Assembly (NCBI GenBank): GCA_023055425.1
Contig: JALGPY010000001.1
Span: 111,395,057 to 111,459,056 of the forward strand
Reading direction: 5' to 3'
Origin: Linanthus parryae
Taxonomy: Eukaryota; Streptophyta; Magnoliopsida; Ericales; Polemoniaceae
DNA length: 64,000 nt
Positions 30,959 through 40,561 of the stretch are shown one piece after another; the stretch's first letter is position 1, and each line of letters starts with the position of its first letter. Made by a program: the position numbers and the translations under genes. A model generated the notes under the pieces. That model ran no database searches. It saw nothing but the letters and a program-made list of their open reading frames with translations, and was not told where the DNA came from.

Positions 30959-32328
30959 CCAGCAAATTATTAGCCAAAATTTAGAAATAATGTGACTGCT
31001 GCAGTAGCCATTTCTCTAGAAAAAGGAGTTTGTATCCATAGTTCTTTGGAACTTACACCTGCTCAGTGTCAGCAGATTGCTTCTTTAATCAGTTCTCAGC
31101 TTTAACTTTAGGGAATCGAACCCTCTAATACGAGTGATGTTGGATCAGTGAGTCCCTATGAAGGTAATTCTTTACCTCATTATGACAATCCATTAATTGG
31201 GATACATGAATCTTCTAAGAGTAGCAACACACATTTTCTGGGTGGAGTTTTTAGCACAATATATATGCACACAGCACTATCAAACTCTTGTTTGGCAGCC
31301 AGTCCTTGGATCATTGATACAGGTGCCACTGATCATATATGTTCTCATCTCCATGTGTTACAAGGAGCTGTTGCTGTTAAGGATGTGTCAGTTCATCTTC
31401 CAAATGGAAAGGCTATTAGGGTCTCTCATGTTGGCTCAGTCATTATTAATGATTCTCTCAGACTTGAAAAGGTTCTGTGTGTTCCAGAATTCAAGTTTAA
31501 GTTCTCCATTTCTCATCTGACTAGAGCTGGCAATGTGGTTTCACTTGTGAAAAAGAACAATGCTTCATTTATGACAGTTTGTCTAACAATATTGCTGCCA
31601 CTAGATCTAAGAGAGATGGCTTATATCTACTCAATGAGTCTTCAAAAAATCTCAGCAAATCTTCTGCACACACCAAGTCCCACATCTGCAAGTAACATAT
31701 GGCATCTGAGACTTGTCCATCGTTCTTATGGAAAGATGAATCAATTATTCTGCATCTCCAGGTGTGGTAATATTTCAAGTGATACGTGTTGTACTGTTTG
31801 TCCTTTAGCTAAACAGAAGAGGTTGAAGTTCCCAATAAAAAATAGCATTTATAATGCCCTTTTTTAGTTGATTCAAGTGATACTTTGGGTCCTTACAACA
31901 CCCCTACTCATGATGGATACAAAAAAATTCTCACTATTGTTGATGATGCATCCACATCAACTTGGATTTTTCTTCTGAAGTACAAGTCATAAACACAGTC
32001 ATCTATACCTAATTTCTGCAATTTTGTTGAGACACAGTTTAATCTTAGGGTGAAGAGAATAAGGAGTGATCAAGCTCCTGAATTGGAACTTAAAGAGTTT
32101 TGTCATGAAAAAGGCATAATGAATGAGTTTAGCTGCATTGCAACCCCAGAACAGAACTCTATAGTTGAAAGAAAACATCAACATCTTCTAGCAGTTGCCA
32201 GGGCCTTGAAGATCCAATCAAATTTTCCAGTCAAGTTTTGGGGAGAGTGTGTTCTTACTGTTGCACATCTCATCAACAGGCTGCCTTCTCCTAGATTGAA
32301 AAATCAATCTCCATACCAATTAGTATAT

Positions 32329-32333
32329 GGTAA
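32329..32333. repeat. Target-site duplication GGTAA, left copy
   Basis: GGTAA before TGAAAGTTTA and again at 33842-33846 after AATCAACA. Removing 32334-33841 and one copy restores the copia integrase frame (YGKMPDYSTL). Confidence 0.85.
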
Positions 32334-33841
32334 TGAAAGTTTATAATGTAGACTAATTACAGGACCAAAATACTCTAGAAGGGGGGGGTTGAATAGAGTA
32401 TGGGAACCTTTTGCTAAAACACAGAATTTAACTAAGTAATGCAAGTAAAAGAAAGAAATCTCAAGGCCTTGAGATTTTGTAAGATTATTCTGAAACTCCC
32501 TAAGTATAAAAGAAATCTTCAAGGCCTTGAACTAGCACAAATTCAAAATAGTTGGTAAACCCTAGTTCGATTTAGATCACTTGCAAGAATAAATAGCTAA
32601 ACTGTAAAGTAAAGAACACAAGGCAATTTACAGAGTTAAGTCCCAATGGACCTAATCTCTGCCTGAGGGATATAATCCCACCAGGATTGGGCAAACACTT
32701 CTTATTACTCACACAAAAACAACCCTAGATCTTCAAGACTAAGTGAACTCCCTTACACCTGTACAGCTTGTGGCTCCAAACCTATCTAGTATCAGCTACT
32801 AACTGTTGAGCTAACAAGAACCTCTTGTTGTTCACTTGAACAACTAACCACTAGGTTTTGTGAGGTATAAGATATAGAGAAGATAAGAATATTAAGGTAC
32901 AATATAGAAGAACACAGTAGATGAATCAGCTGAGAATGCCTGGATACGTTCTTCAGGAAAACTGGAATGAATGATCTTCTGAAAGCAGTGATTGAAGCTT
33001 GAAGTTGTGAGGATTGATTTTCTGATCTTCCACGAATGTAACTCTCCTTCTTTTCACTTGATTTATGTTCTCTTTAATCTTATATTGTCTTTCAAATTCA
33101 AACCAGTCTTTTATCTACTTCCAGCAACTGAATGAGAGATTTTAGGATCGCTGTTCCTTCAAATCCTCATCCTATTTAACTGCATTTCTCAACATCTCTG
33201 AGTAGATATCCGTTCGAGTCTGTTGTGATAAGATTGCACGTTTGAAAAACCTGCAACAACATTAAGCATAGCAACAAACAAAATCCAAATATATATAACA
33301 GCACTAAGTCTGTTTGGACATTCAGTTTATGAATAAAACTGAATCAAATAAATAAGCTATTAACCTGATTACCAATAAATCATATAAACCAACACAAACC
33401 AGTTTAAGACTTGTAAAATTCATTAAACAATCATAATAACAATGATCAAATCCTGCAAGAAAGAATCAAGTTAGGTTTGTGAAAACTGTTGGCAGCTCAT
33501 GGCATATCTCAAGGACTTGGAGCTCTGAACATTCTTCACAGTTTTTACAACTATATCACCAAAGTTATTTGATTCAATCTAATTATGATATCTGCAATAT
33601 GTTAGACATATGAAGAATAGATAACTAGAATATTTGCAACAAGTATCTGATCTTAAGCATCAGATTAAACACCTGCAACACAAGATTGTCAGATCAAAGT
33701 TCATAGGAAAGCAGTTGTCAAAGCTTTGAGGCTTTGATCAATATCTCAAGGCCTTGGAGCCTTGATGACTTAGAGATACTTTGTCTTTCATCACTCTAAA
33801 TGATTACTTCCAAAATCACACTTAGAAGTCTTGAATCAACA
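32334..33841. mobile_element. Solo LTR (1508 bp) inside copia C1
   Basis: Starts TG and ends CA, flanked by GGTAA duplications, no gag or pol. Near its left end is CTCTAGAAGGGGGGGGTTGAATAGAGT, abbreviated here to its key part GGGGGGGTTGAATAG, a motif I associate with copia LTRs. Inside there are repeated TCAAGGCCTTGA-type palindromes (about 32460-32530 and 33490-33770). Most simply the remnant of a full element after LTR-LTR recombination. Confidence 0.8.
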
Positions 33842-35909
33842 GGTAAGATGCCTGACTATTCAACTCTTAAAATTTTTGTTCGTCTATGTTATACTTTCAC
33901 TTTGCAGCATGGAAGAATAAAATTGGACCCCAGGGAACTTAAGTGTGTGTTCTTAGGATGTATTTTTAGAATCAATGGATACATTGTGTTTGATCTTCTT
34001 CATCAAAAGATTCTAATTTCTAGAGACGTCATATTTCATGAAAGCATTTTTCCCTACATGGATGCTCCTGCCTATACTCACACTCATACTCCTCATTGCA
34101 TTCCTCATTGTATTGATGGTTTCCTTGTCTCACCTCTATATTTTGTGCATGCTACTCCTATTCATCCTTCACCATCAACAAGTTCCCCAACACCAATACC
34201 ATCTACACCACCTTATACACCTTTGCCACAATTGAATCCAACCAGATCTCCAGTAAGAGTGTCAAAGCCACCTTCACACTTCAAGGATTTTATTCTTTCC
34301 AAACCCCAATCTAAAAGGACTCTACTTGCTTCATCAACTACAAATATCATGTGTCCCACAGAACCTCTCACCTATGTTGAAGCTTCTTAGTATGATGAAC
34401 GGAGGAGAGCAGTTGCTAGTGAACTTCAGGCACTTGAGATTAATGATACATGGAATATAGTTTCAGCTCCAAATAATAAGAAAATAGTTGGACGCAAATG
34501 AATTTTTAAGACAAAATTCAAGGCTGATGGCACTTTGGAAAGACACAAGGCTATGTTAGTAGATAAAGGCTACACTCAACCTGAGGGAATTGATTACTCT
34601 GAGACTTTCTCTCCAGTGGAAAAGTTGCCTACTTTGAAATGTGTTTTAGCTCTTGCTGTCATGCATGGTTGGCATATGGTTCAATTGGATGTAAACAATG
34701 CCTTTCTTCATGGAGAACTTTCAGAACATGTTTACATGAAAATTTCATAAGGTTGTTCAGCTCCCAAACACATAAGAAATCCTGTTTGTCTGCTCAAGAA
34801 GGCTCTCTATGGATTGAAACAAGCATCAAGACAGTGGTTCTCAAAATTTTCTGGCACGCTTTGCAGCTTGGCTTCTCTCAATGTAAGAGTGATTATACTT
34901 TGTTTTTGAGAAATAATAATAGTAGTTTTCTTCTACTATTGTTGTATGTTGATGATATATTTTTGGTTGGAAACTGCAAACCTGATATATATACACTTTT
35001 AAGGTTCTTTTGGATGAAAAGTTTAAGCTCAAGGACCTTGGAGAACTTCATTACTTTCTGGGATTTGAGTTTTACAGAACTGTTTCTTGTTTATTTATGA
35101 GTCAGCACAGTTTTTCTCATAGTATTTTACAAGATTTTGGTTTTATGGATTGCAAACCTGCTTCATCTCTAATGTTTCCTAGCTGCCATCTCAGTTCAGT
35201 TTCAGGTGCTGCATTAACTGAAGAAGAAGCCACTAGGTATAGGAAATTGATTGGGAAACTTCTCTATTTGTGCAATTCAAGACCTGATCTGGCATACTCT
35301 GTGCACAAACTCTCACAATACATTGCTGCACCCACTACTGAGCATCAAGTTGCTCTCGATTATGTACTTAGATATTTGAAGGGGACAATTAACCTCAGTC
35401 TCTGCTTCTCAAATACCAAGATCTTCATCTTACAACCTACTGTGATTCTGATTGGGGAGGGTATCTTGACACCAGATGATCAACCACTAGTTATCTAGTG
35501 TTTCTGGGTAAATCTCTCATCTCCAGGAAGTCTAAGAAGCAAAAATTGGTTTTTCATAGCTCTGATGAAGCTAAATATAGAGGAATTTGCTCGATTGCTT
35601 GTGAGATTCAATGGTTGCTGTCTTTATTTCAATAATTACAAATTCATTTCTCTGGTCCTCTAAGTGTGTTGTGTGATAGCAGTTCAGCTATTCATATAGC
35701 TAGTAACCCTATATTTCATGAACGCACCAAACATATAGAGATGGATTGTCACTTTGTCAGAGATCTTGTCCAAGCCAAGGTGATTCGACTCAGTCATGTT
35801 CAAGGTCCTCTTCAGCTTGCAGACTTTCTTACAAAGGCTCTCTCAGCTCCTATCTTCCAAGGATTGATCAGCAAGTTGGCAGTTCTAGTTAGCCGAGGGG
35901 GGGGGGGGG
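33842..35909 (+). pseudogene. Copia C1: integrase C-terminus, RT and RNase H
   Basis: Resumes with KMPDYSTLKIF, TLQHGRIKLDPRELKCVFLG and [15 protein letters not shown] pieces: [28 protein letters not shown] (34535 on), [20 protein letters not shown], and LLYVDDIFLVG near 34943 in another frame. RNase H: SRPDLAYSVHKLSQYIA (35270s), [32 protein letters not shown] and DFLTKALS (35666-35860). Several stops and frameshifts. A G-run of 12-14 bases at about 35896-35909 is the polypurine tract. Confidence 0.87.
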
Positions 35910-36187
35910 TTTAAAATAAGATTACCATATCTACATTTTTACTTCTTCTTAGTTCTTTCTGTATTTGCACTTTTTCCCCTAGTATATGTTCCTATTTTAA
36001 GTTGTATTCTGCCAGGTGTTCTCTTCTAATTGGTTGCAGGATCTGTGGCCGTTAGAGAGGGTTTATAAGCCTCAGTGTGGTATCTTATCAGATAAGAAAT
36101 GAATTGACATTTCTTCAGCTCATACCTTCTTCTACCTCTTCTCTTCTTCATTTCCTTTTTCTTCTCTATTTTGAGCTTGATTCAACA
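35910..36187 (+). repeat. Copia C1 3' LTR
   Basis: Starts just after the G-run (TTTAAAATAAG; the expected TGTT is mutated) and ends TTCAACA. Contains TTTATAAGCC (TATA-like, about 36061-36070). Its about 278 bp equals the 279 bp LTR of copia C2, which by protein looks like the same group. The next bases TGGTA resemble a PBS start, probably by chance. Confidence 0.6.
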
Positions 36188-36620
36188 TGGTACAAAACTA
36201 TTTATGGTTGAGTCTCCATTTTGGATTATTTCTCGACGACCCTGGTCGTCACTTTTAATTTTCATGTTTCTTGGACAATAAAAGAGAAACATCATAAAGT
36301 CAAGGTGAAAGATAAAAAAGTCACCTCACAATTTGATTTCTAGGATATTCAGTGCGATGCGGGATCATTCAATCAAAAAAGTATTCACATAGTGTAGTGG
36401 GGAAGAGAAATTATGAGATTTCTCTTACAAATTCCTTTTACTTCTTTATTAGACGAACGACAACCAGAAAGAAGCAGACCAAACCTAGTAATCCCACCGA
36501 CAAGAAGCATCTATTGAAAAAACAAAGTGTGTGAGTTGAAACTGATAAAAATATGAATTAATTCGTATATTGTTCGAGGACAGCAATTCATGTGATTGTC
36601 AGTGAAACAATCGTACGAAA
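36188..36620. other. Gap after copia C1
   Basis: AT-rich; no gene, repeat or motif that I can support. Confidence 0.4.
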
Positions 36621-37230
36621 AAAAAAGAAGGAAGAAGGTAAAATAGATGGAACCTGAAAGCAACAAAATTGGGGAAGTTCAACTCACTGTAGAAGCTTTT
36701 CATCATCGGAGTAGCATGCTCTGTCCAAAATTAAATGGAGCCAAATAACCACATGAATATACGTCGTGCTTTACAATCACTATATCGTTTGGTTCTACAT
36801 GGAAGGAGACTCCCGTAACATTAACCTTTGCATCTGGGGCAGCGCAAAGAAGAGTTTCGAACTCCTCTGGCACTGCGCCGTACCTCGGTCAATGTACGGT
36901 CCAAGTAACATGCTATCTTCCGGGACTTCGATCCGCAGGGGCAGAGCTAAGTATTCGAAACATCTGGGGCACTTTTGCAAGGTATTCAAAATACATGAGT
37001 CACTATTACAATTACAATTTTGACAAGGGCTAAAATTATTGCTTTTGAAAATTTAGGGTAGGGCACGTGCCTACCGAGGCCGCGGGTTGGCTCCGCCGCC
37101 CCTGTCGATTCGTACCAGCAAATCACATGAAGAGCCATAGCGGAAAGTAGGATAATCTGAGCATGAGCATGAAAGACTTGGGTTTTGAGATGGTTTTGTA
37201 TACACAGTGGAGTCGTTTCATGAAAGGCCA
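36621..37230 (-). pseudogene. Possible gene remnant, interrupted by a MITE
   Basis: Read on the minus strand there is a protein-like stretch without stops (VPEEFETLLCAAPDAKVN, VTGVSFHVEPNDIVIV, KHDVYSCGYLAPFNF) at about 36725-36875, followed after a shift by WTEHATPMMKSFYSELNF. Composition is like a real globular protein, but the surrounding frames are broken and I do not recognise the family. It could equally be an exon of a gene or a chance frame. Confidence 0.22.
36928..37112. mobile_element. hAT-type MITE with 8 bp target duplication
   Basis: Element 36936-37104 (169 bp). Terminal inverted repeats CAGGGGCAGAGCTA and CAGGGGCGGAGCCA (12 of 14 match). Flanks TCGATCCG (36928-36935) and TCGATTCG (37105-37112) are an 8 bp duplication with one change. 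The CAGGGGC ends and 8 bp duplication are hAT features. No transposase inside. Confidence 0.8.
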
Positions 37231-37397
37231 CTTCTCTTAGTGAAACTAAAACACTTCAGTGGGAGTTGGGGCATAGAGTAATTAGTTCAATTTAGTATGG
37301 TTATTTTATAATAATATGAATCTTATCAACACTTTTTATTATTGTTCAAAAAGAGTAAAGATTTATAAGAGTAAAGATTGTCCCATTACATATGCTC
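37113..37397. other. Spacer between two MITEs
   Basis: No gene or repeat recognised. Confidence 0.4.
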
Positions 37398-37756
37398 TAA
37401 GGCTAAGTTTGGTTCGCAGTAAGATGTTTTATAAGGAAAAATATTTTACGCGTAAAATCTTTTGTGTGAAAAAATATTTCCTGCAATTATTTTCTCGTGT
37501 TTGGTTGACTCTTGACAAAACAGTGGGCTGTGACGGAGATGGCAGTGATGGTTGACGGTGATGGGTTGTGGTGGAGGTAGGTGGTAGTGGTGGTGGAGAT
37601 GCTAATATGAGTTGTTGTGCTCCTTCACTCTCTGGAAAATGGCTTTCGGATTTGAAATATGTAAATCATTTTACATCATTTGAAGGAAAACATTTTACAG
37701 GAAACAACCATACAGCACAAAAACACCATAACAACCACCAACCAAACGGAGCCTAA
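37398..37756. mobile_element. Tourist-like (PIF/Harbinger) MITE
   Basis: Element 37401-37753 with inverted ends GGCTAAGTTTGGTTCG and GGCTCCGTTTGGTTGG (13 of 16 match) flanked by TAA at 37398-37400 and 37754-37756. A TAA duplication and the GGC..GTTTGG ends are Tourist/Harbinger features. 353 bp, no coding capacity. Confidence 0.68.
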
Positions 37757-38487
37757 ATTGCACTATATCTCCTCAAACTTCTCCATATTTCCCACCATTA
37801 ATCCCTCACAGACCAAGCCCCACCTGTCGTCGACACACCGCAGTCCCATCAACTCAATATCAACTAACGTCGTTACTTCATCTCCAACCTAGTTCCACGA
37901 TATGGACGCCGGAAAGATATGGACGTCGGAAACAATGGCGGCGGCGGCGTCGTGATGGTTGTTAGACACGAGAGATAGAATCGGAAGAGATAATGAAGGG
38001 AGAGACTTGATGGTGTGAAACTGCTTCGTCAAATTTTTTATCAATTTTGCGCCCGATATGGGTGGAAAAAATCTTTTCCGTTACTTCACCACAGATTTTC
38101 CATTTCGTTTCCTTTTCTGTTTATTTTCTTTTTTATTTTCTTTTCCGTTTGATTTTCGCTTTCAAAGAAGACCAATTCTTCCTCCCCCAATTCTTTAGCT
38201 GATATCAGGATTGAGATTTGACCATTGAATCAATTTATGTAACAACTAGTCAATGAATCAATCAATGTAAAACGTTTATGATTATACTATTCCTTCTTTC
38301 AACTATATCATGAGCTAGTCCAAGTCATGAAATCACTATTTATAGTAACCATCCTAAAACAGACTAATTTAAAAGTGCATTTTACTAAACAATCGAAAAT
38401 TCCCCAACAACAACATAACCTATCTTGGCCTGCCTTTCTAAATCTAAATCTCTCCTCCTCCATTAACACATCTCTCTCTCTCTCTCC
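37757..38487 (+). promoter_or_regulatory. Upstream region of the GT47 gene
   Basis: No coding sequence. It should hold promoter and leader of the gene at 38488. A CT-rich stretch (TCTCTCTCTCTCTC at about 38470-38483) runs right up to the ATG, typical of plant leaders. I cannot fix a TATA box with confidence. Confidence 0.4.
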
Positions 38488-39936
38488 ATGGAGAAATCCT
38501 TCATCACTGTGAAGAAGAGAGAAAACCAGTCATGGTCAGTACACTTAACATGCTTCTTCTTCTTAATGTTGATTATATTGTTTCTATCTATCAACACATC
38601 ACTGTTCACAAGCGACAATGGCATAGCCCTCGTTGCTAGCTATTCAAATTCATTCATTCACATATCTCATTCTTCCTTTCAAGCAAATCCTTTCTCCATT
38701 CAACCATTACCAACTACAAGGCCCGACCCGTGCCGCAACCGATACATATACATTCATCGCCTCCCAGAAAAATTCAACGCGGACCTTCTCAGAGACTGCA
38801 AATCGCTCAACAAATGGACCGACATGTGTCAAATTATCGGGCTTGGCCCGCGAGTAACGAGTCCACGCGGGCCAAGTTGGTTCGCCACAGACCAGTTTTC
38901 ATTGGAGGTGATATTCCACAATAGGATGAAGAACTACGAGTGCTTAACGAATGACTCTTCGCTAGCCTCATTGGTTTACGTGCCTTATTATGCCGGCCTC
39001 GACGTCGGCCGGTACTTGTTTGGTAACTACACCACTGCTGTGAGGGACAAGTTGTCGCTTGACTTTGTCAAATGGGTGTCCGAGACGCCTCAGTGGAGAA
39101 CAATGTCTGGCCATGACCATTTTATGGTGGTGGGCAGAGATGGATGGGACTTATCTAGACAATACGCTGATTGGGGCAACCAATTCCTCTTGTTGCCCCA
39201 AACAAACAACATGTCTGTCCTAATTATTGAATCCGTGCATGATAGCAGCGGCGAGATTGCGATTCCGTACCCGTCATATTTCCATCCTTCGCACAAGACT
39301 GAAGTGTTCAGTTGGCAAGACAAAGTAAGTTCACTAAAAAGGCCGTTCTTGTTCTCGTTCGTGGGCGGCCCACGACCCAACCAAGATGTATCCATTCGAG
39401 GCCACATCATTAGACAATGTATGGCCTCCAAGAGAAAATGTAAATTTCTAAATTGTCACAAGGTGTCGTGTGAAGACGTTGTTAGCGTGATGGAAACAAT
39501 GGAGAACTCGAGGTTTTGCTTGCAACCTCCGGGGGATACGTACACGAGGAGGTCAATCTTTGACTCGATCTTGGCCGGATGCATTCCAGTGTTTTTCAAC
39601 CGAGCATCAGCTTATACGCAGTATAAGTGGCATTTACCGGATAACTACACAAATTATTCGGTGTTTATATCCGAAGAAGACATCAAAGAGGGGAAAGCCA
39701 ACATCGAGGAGGTGCTTTCTAGGATACCGGAAGAACAAGTGGTGGCCATGAGGGAGGAGGTTGTGAGGCTGATCCCTAAAGTTTCATACGCGGTTTCAAA
39801 GTTGGAGACGATTGAAGACGCATTTGACATAGCGATCCATAGGCTTCTTGATAAGGTAAACGGTGCGAGAGAACAAGTTGAAGTTGGGAATGATTTGGCG
39901 AGAGAACAAGTTGAAACTGGGAATGATTTGGAATGA
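38488..39936 (+). CDS. GT47 xyloglucan galactosyltransferase-like protein (MUR3/XLT2 clade)
   Basis: Intronless, 482 residues. Start CCATGGAG is a good plant context after a CT-rich leader. A short cytosolic N-terminus and one membrane segment (about residues 18-38, CFFFLMLIILFLSI) give the type II Golgi topology. The exostosin/GT47 domain follows: NRYIYIHRLPEKFN, ATDQFSLEVIFHNRM, LVYVPYYAGLDVGRYL, GHDHFMVVGRDGWDL, IPYPSYFHPS, RPFLFSFVGGPRP and FCLQPPGDTYTRRSIFDSIL AGCIPVFFN. Family members transfer galactose from UDP-Gal to xylosyl residues of xyloglucan in the Golgi. Exact acceptor position cannot be told from sequence. Cys residues are spaced as in relatives. The C-terminus ends with a tandem 11-residue duplication (AREQVEVGNDL/AREQVETGNDL). 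No frame damage; likely functional. Confidence 0.9.
   Translation: MEKSFITVKKRENQSWSVHLTCFFFLMLIILFLSINTSLFTSDNGIALVASYSNSFIHISHSSFQANPFSIQPLPTTRPDPCRNRYIYIHRLPEKFNADLLRDCKSLNKWTDMCQIIGLGPRVTSPRGPSWFATDQFSLEVIFHNRMKNYECLTNDSSLASLVYVPYYAGLDVGRYLFGNYTTAVRDKLSLDFVKWVSETPQWRTMSGHDHFMVVGRDGWDLSRQYADWGNQFLLLPQTNNMSVLIIESVHDSSGEIAIPYPSYFHPSHKTEVFSWQDKVSSLKRPFLFSFVGGPRPNQDVSIRGHIIRQCMASKRKCKFLNCHKVSCEDVVSVMETMENSRFCLQPPGDTYTRRSIFDSILAGCIPVFFNRASAYTQYKWHLPDNYTNYSVFISEEDIKEGKANIEEVLSRIPEEQVVAMREEVVRLIPKVSYAVSKLETIEDAFDIAIHRLLDKVNGAREQVEVGNDLAREQVETGNDLE
39865..39930 (+). repeat. 33 bp tandem duplication at the 3' end of the GT47 gene
   Basis: Two copies, 39865-39897 and 39898-39930, differ at three or fewer bases. 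In frame, they add 11 residues before the final Glu and stop. Confidence 0.9.
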
Positions 39937-40561
39937 CATTGGATGAACATTGTACTAGTTTTATGCTGCATTCTTTGATTAGGATTGATTTCTGGCTTCC
40001 TGTTTATGTCTTCGTGTACATTATAATAAGAAGAATAAGATTACTTCATTTCAATGTTATTGTCACACATGTTATAATATTTACTTTACTACCGTACAAG
40101 AAATTGCAGGAGTTGCATATCAGCATTCTCGGCTACAAACATGTGAGCATAGTTTGATTTGCCTCTCTAAAATGGTTTGTTAAATTCTGCACCAGACAAA
40201 ATAGAGGTTTACTCACTACTCATCTGAAAGATAGTGATTGCAGATTCCACGGCATACAAATAAGAACCAAGTACAAATCACACTCAACTACTATTCCTTC
40301 AATTTCCTTCCTATCTGAAACCTTGGCACAGATCTCAGTTGGAGTAATCTAATTCAGACTAACAAAATCAGCAATCAAGGCGCATTTTGGATACAAGTGT
40401 GGTGAGGATTGTTCACACAATTCTGAATGTTCAAGAACATCAGTACACTTATTTTTAATAGACATGGGGTAGTACATACAAACTCAACACTCTAAAGCAT
40501 ACATAAAAACAAGGACACATCGACAGAGGTGATTCTACTGTCTGTTATTGATCCACAGGAT
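39937..40561. other. Intergenic region between convergent genes
   Basis: 625 bp tail to tail between the GT47 gene (plus) and the aldo-keto reductase gene (minus). It holds both 3' untranslated regions; no other gene seen. Confidence 0.6.

Larger units (their letters stand above)
30954..32333 (+). pseudogene. Copia C1: end of gag, protease, start of integrase
   Basis: After PANY (gag) the frame is damaged by several stops. Protease shows SPWIIDTGATDHICSH (DTGA active site) near 31305-31350 and VSVHLPNGKAIRVSHVG. The GAG-pre-integrase finger is at ASNIWHLRLVHRSYGKMNQL...CCTVCPLAKQKR (about 31690-31830). Integrase core pieces are KRIRSDQAPELELKEFCHEKGI and EQNSIVERKHQHLL (about 32050-32190), reaching SPYQLVYG where the solo LTR is inserted. 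A Ty1/copia polyprotein remnant, not functional. Confidence 0.85.

Noticed and set aside
36180..36192. PBS (TGGTA) after the C1 3' LTR
   Set aside because: Only five bases match and the LTR is on the 3' side, where no PBS is expected; probably chance.
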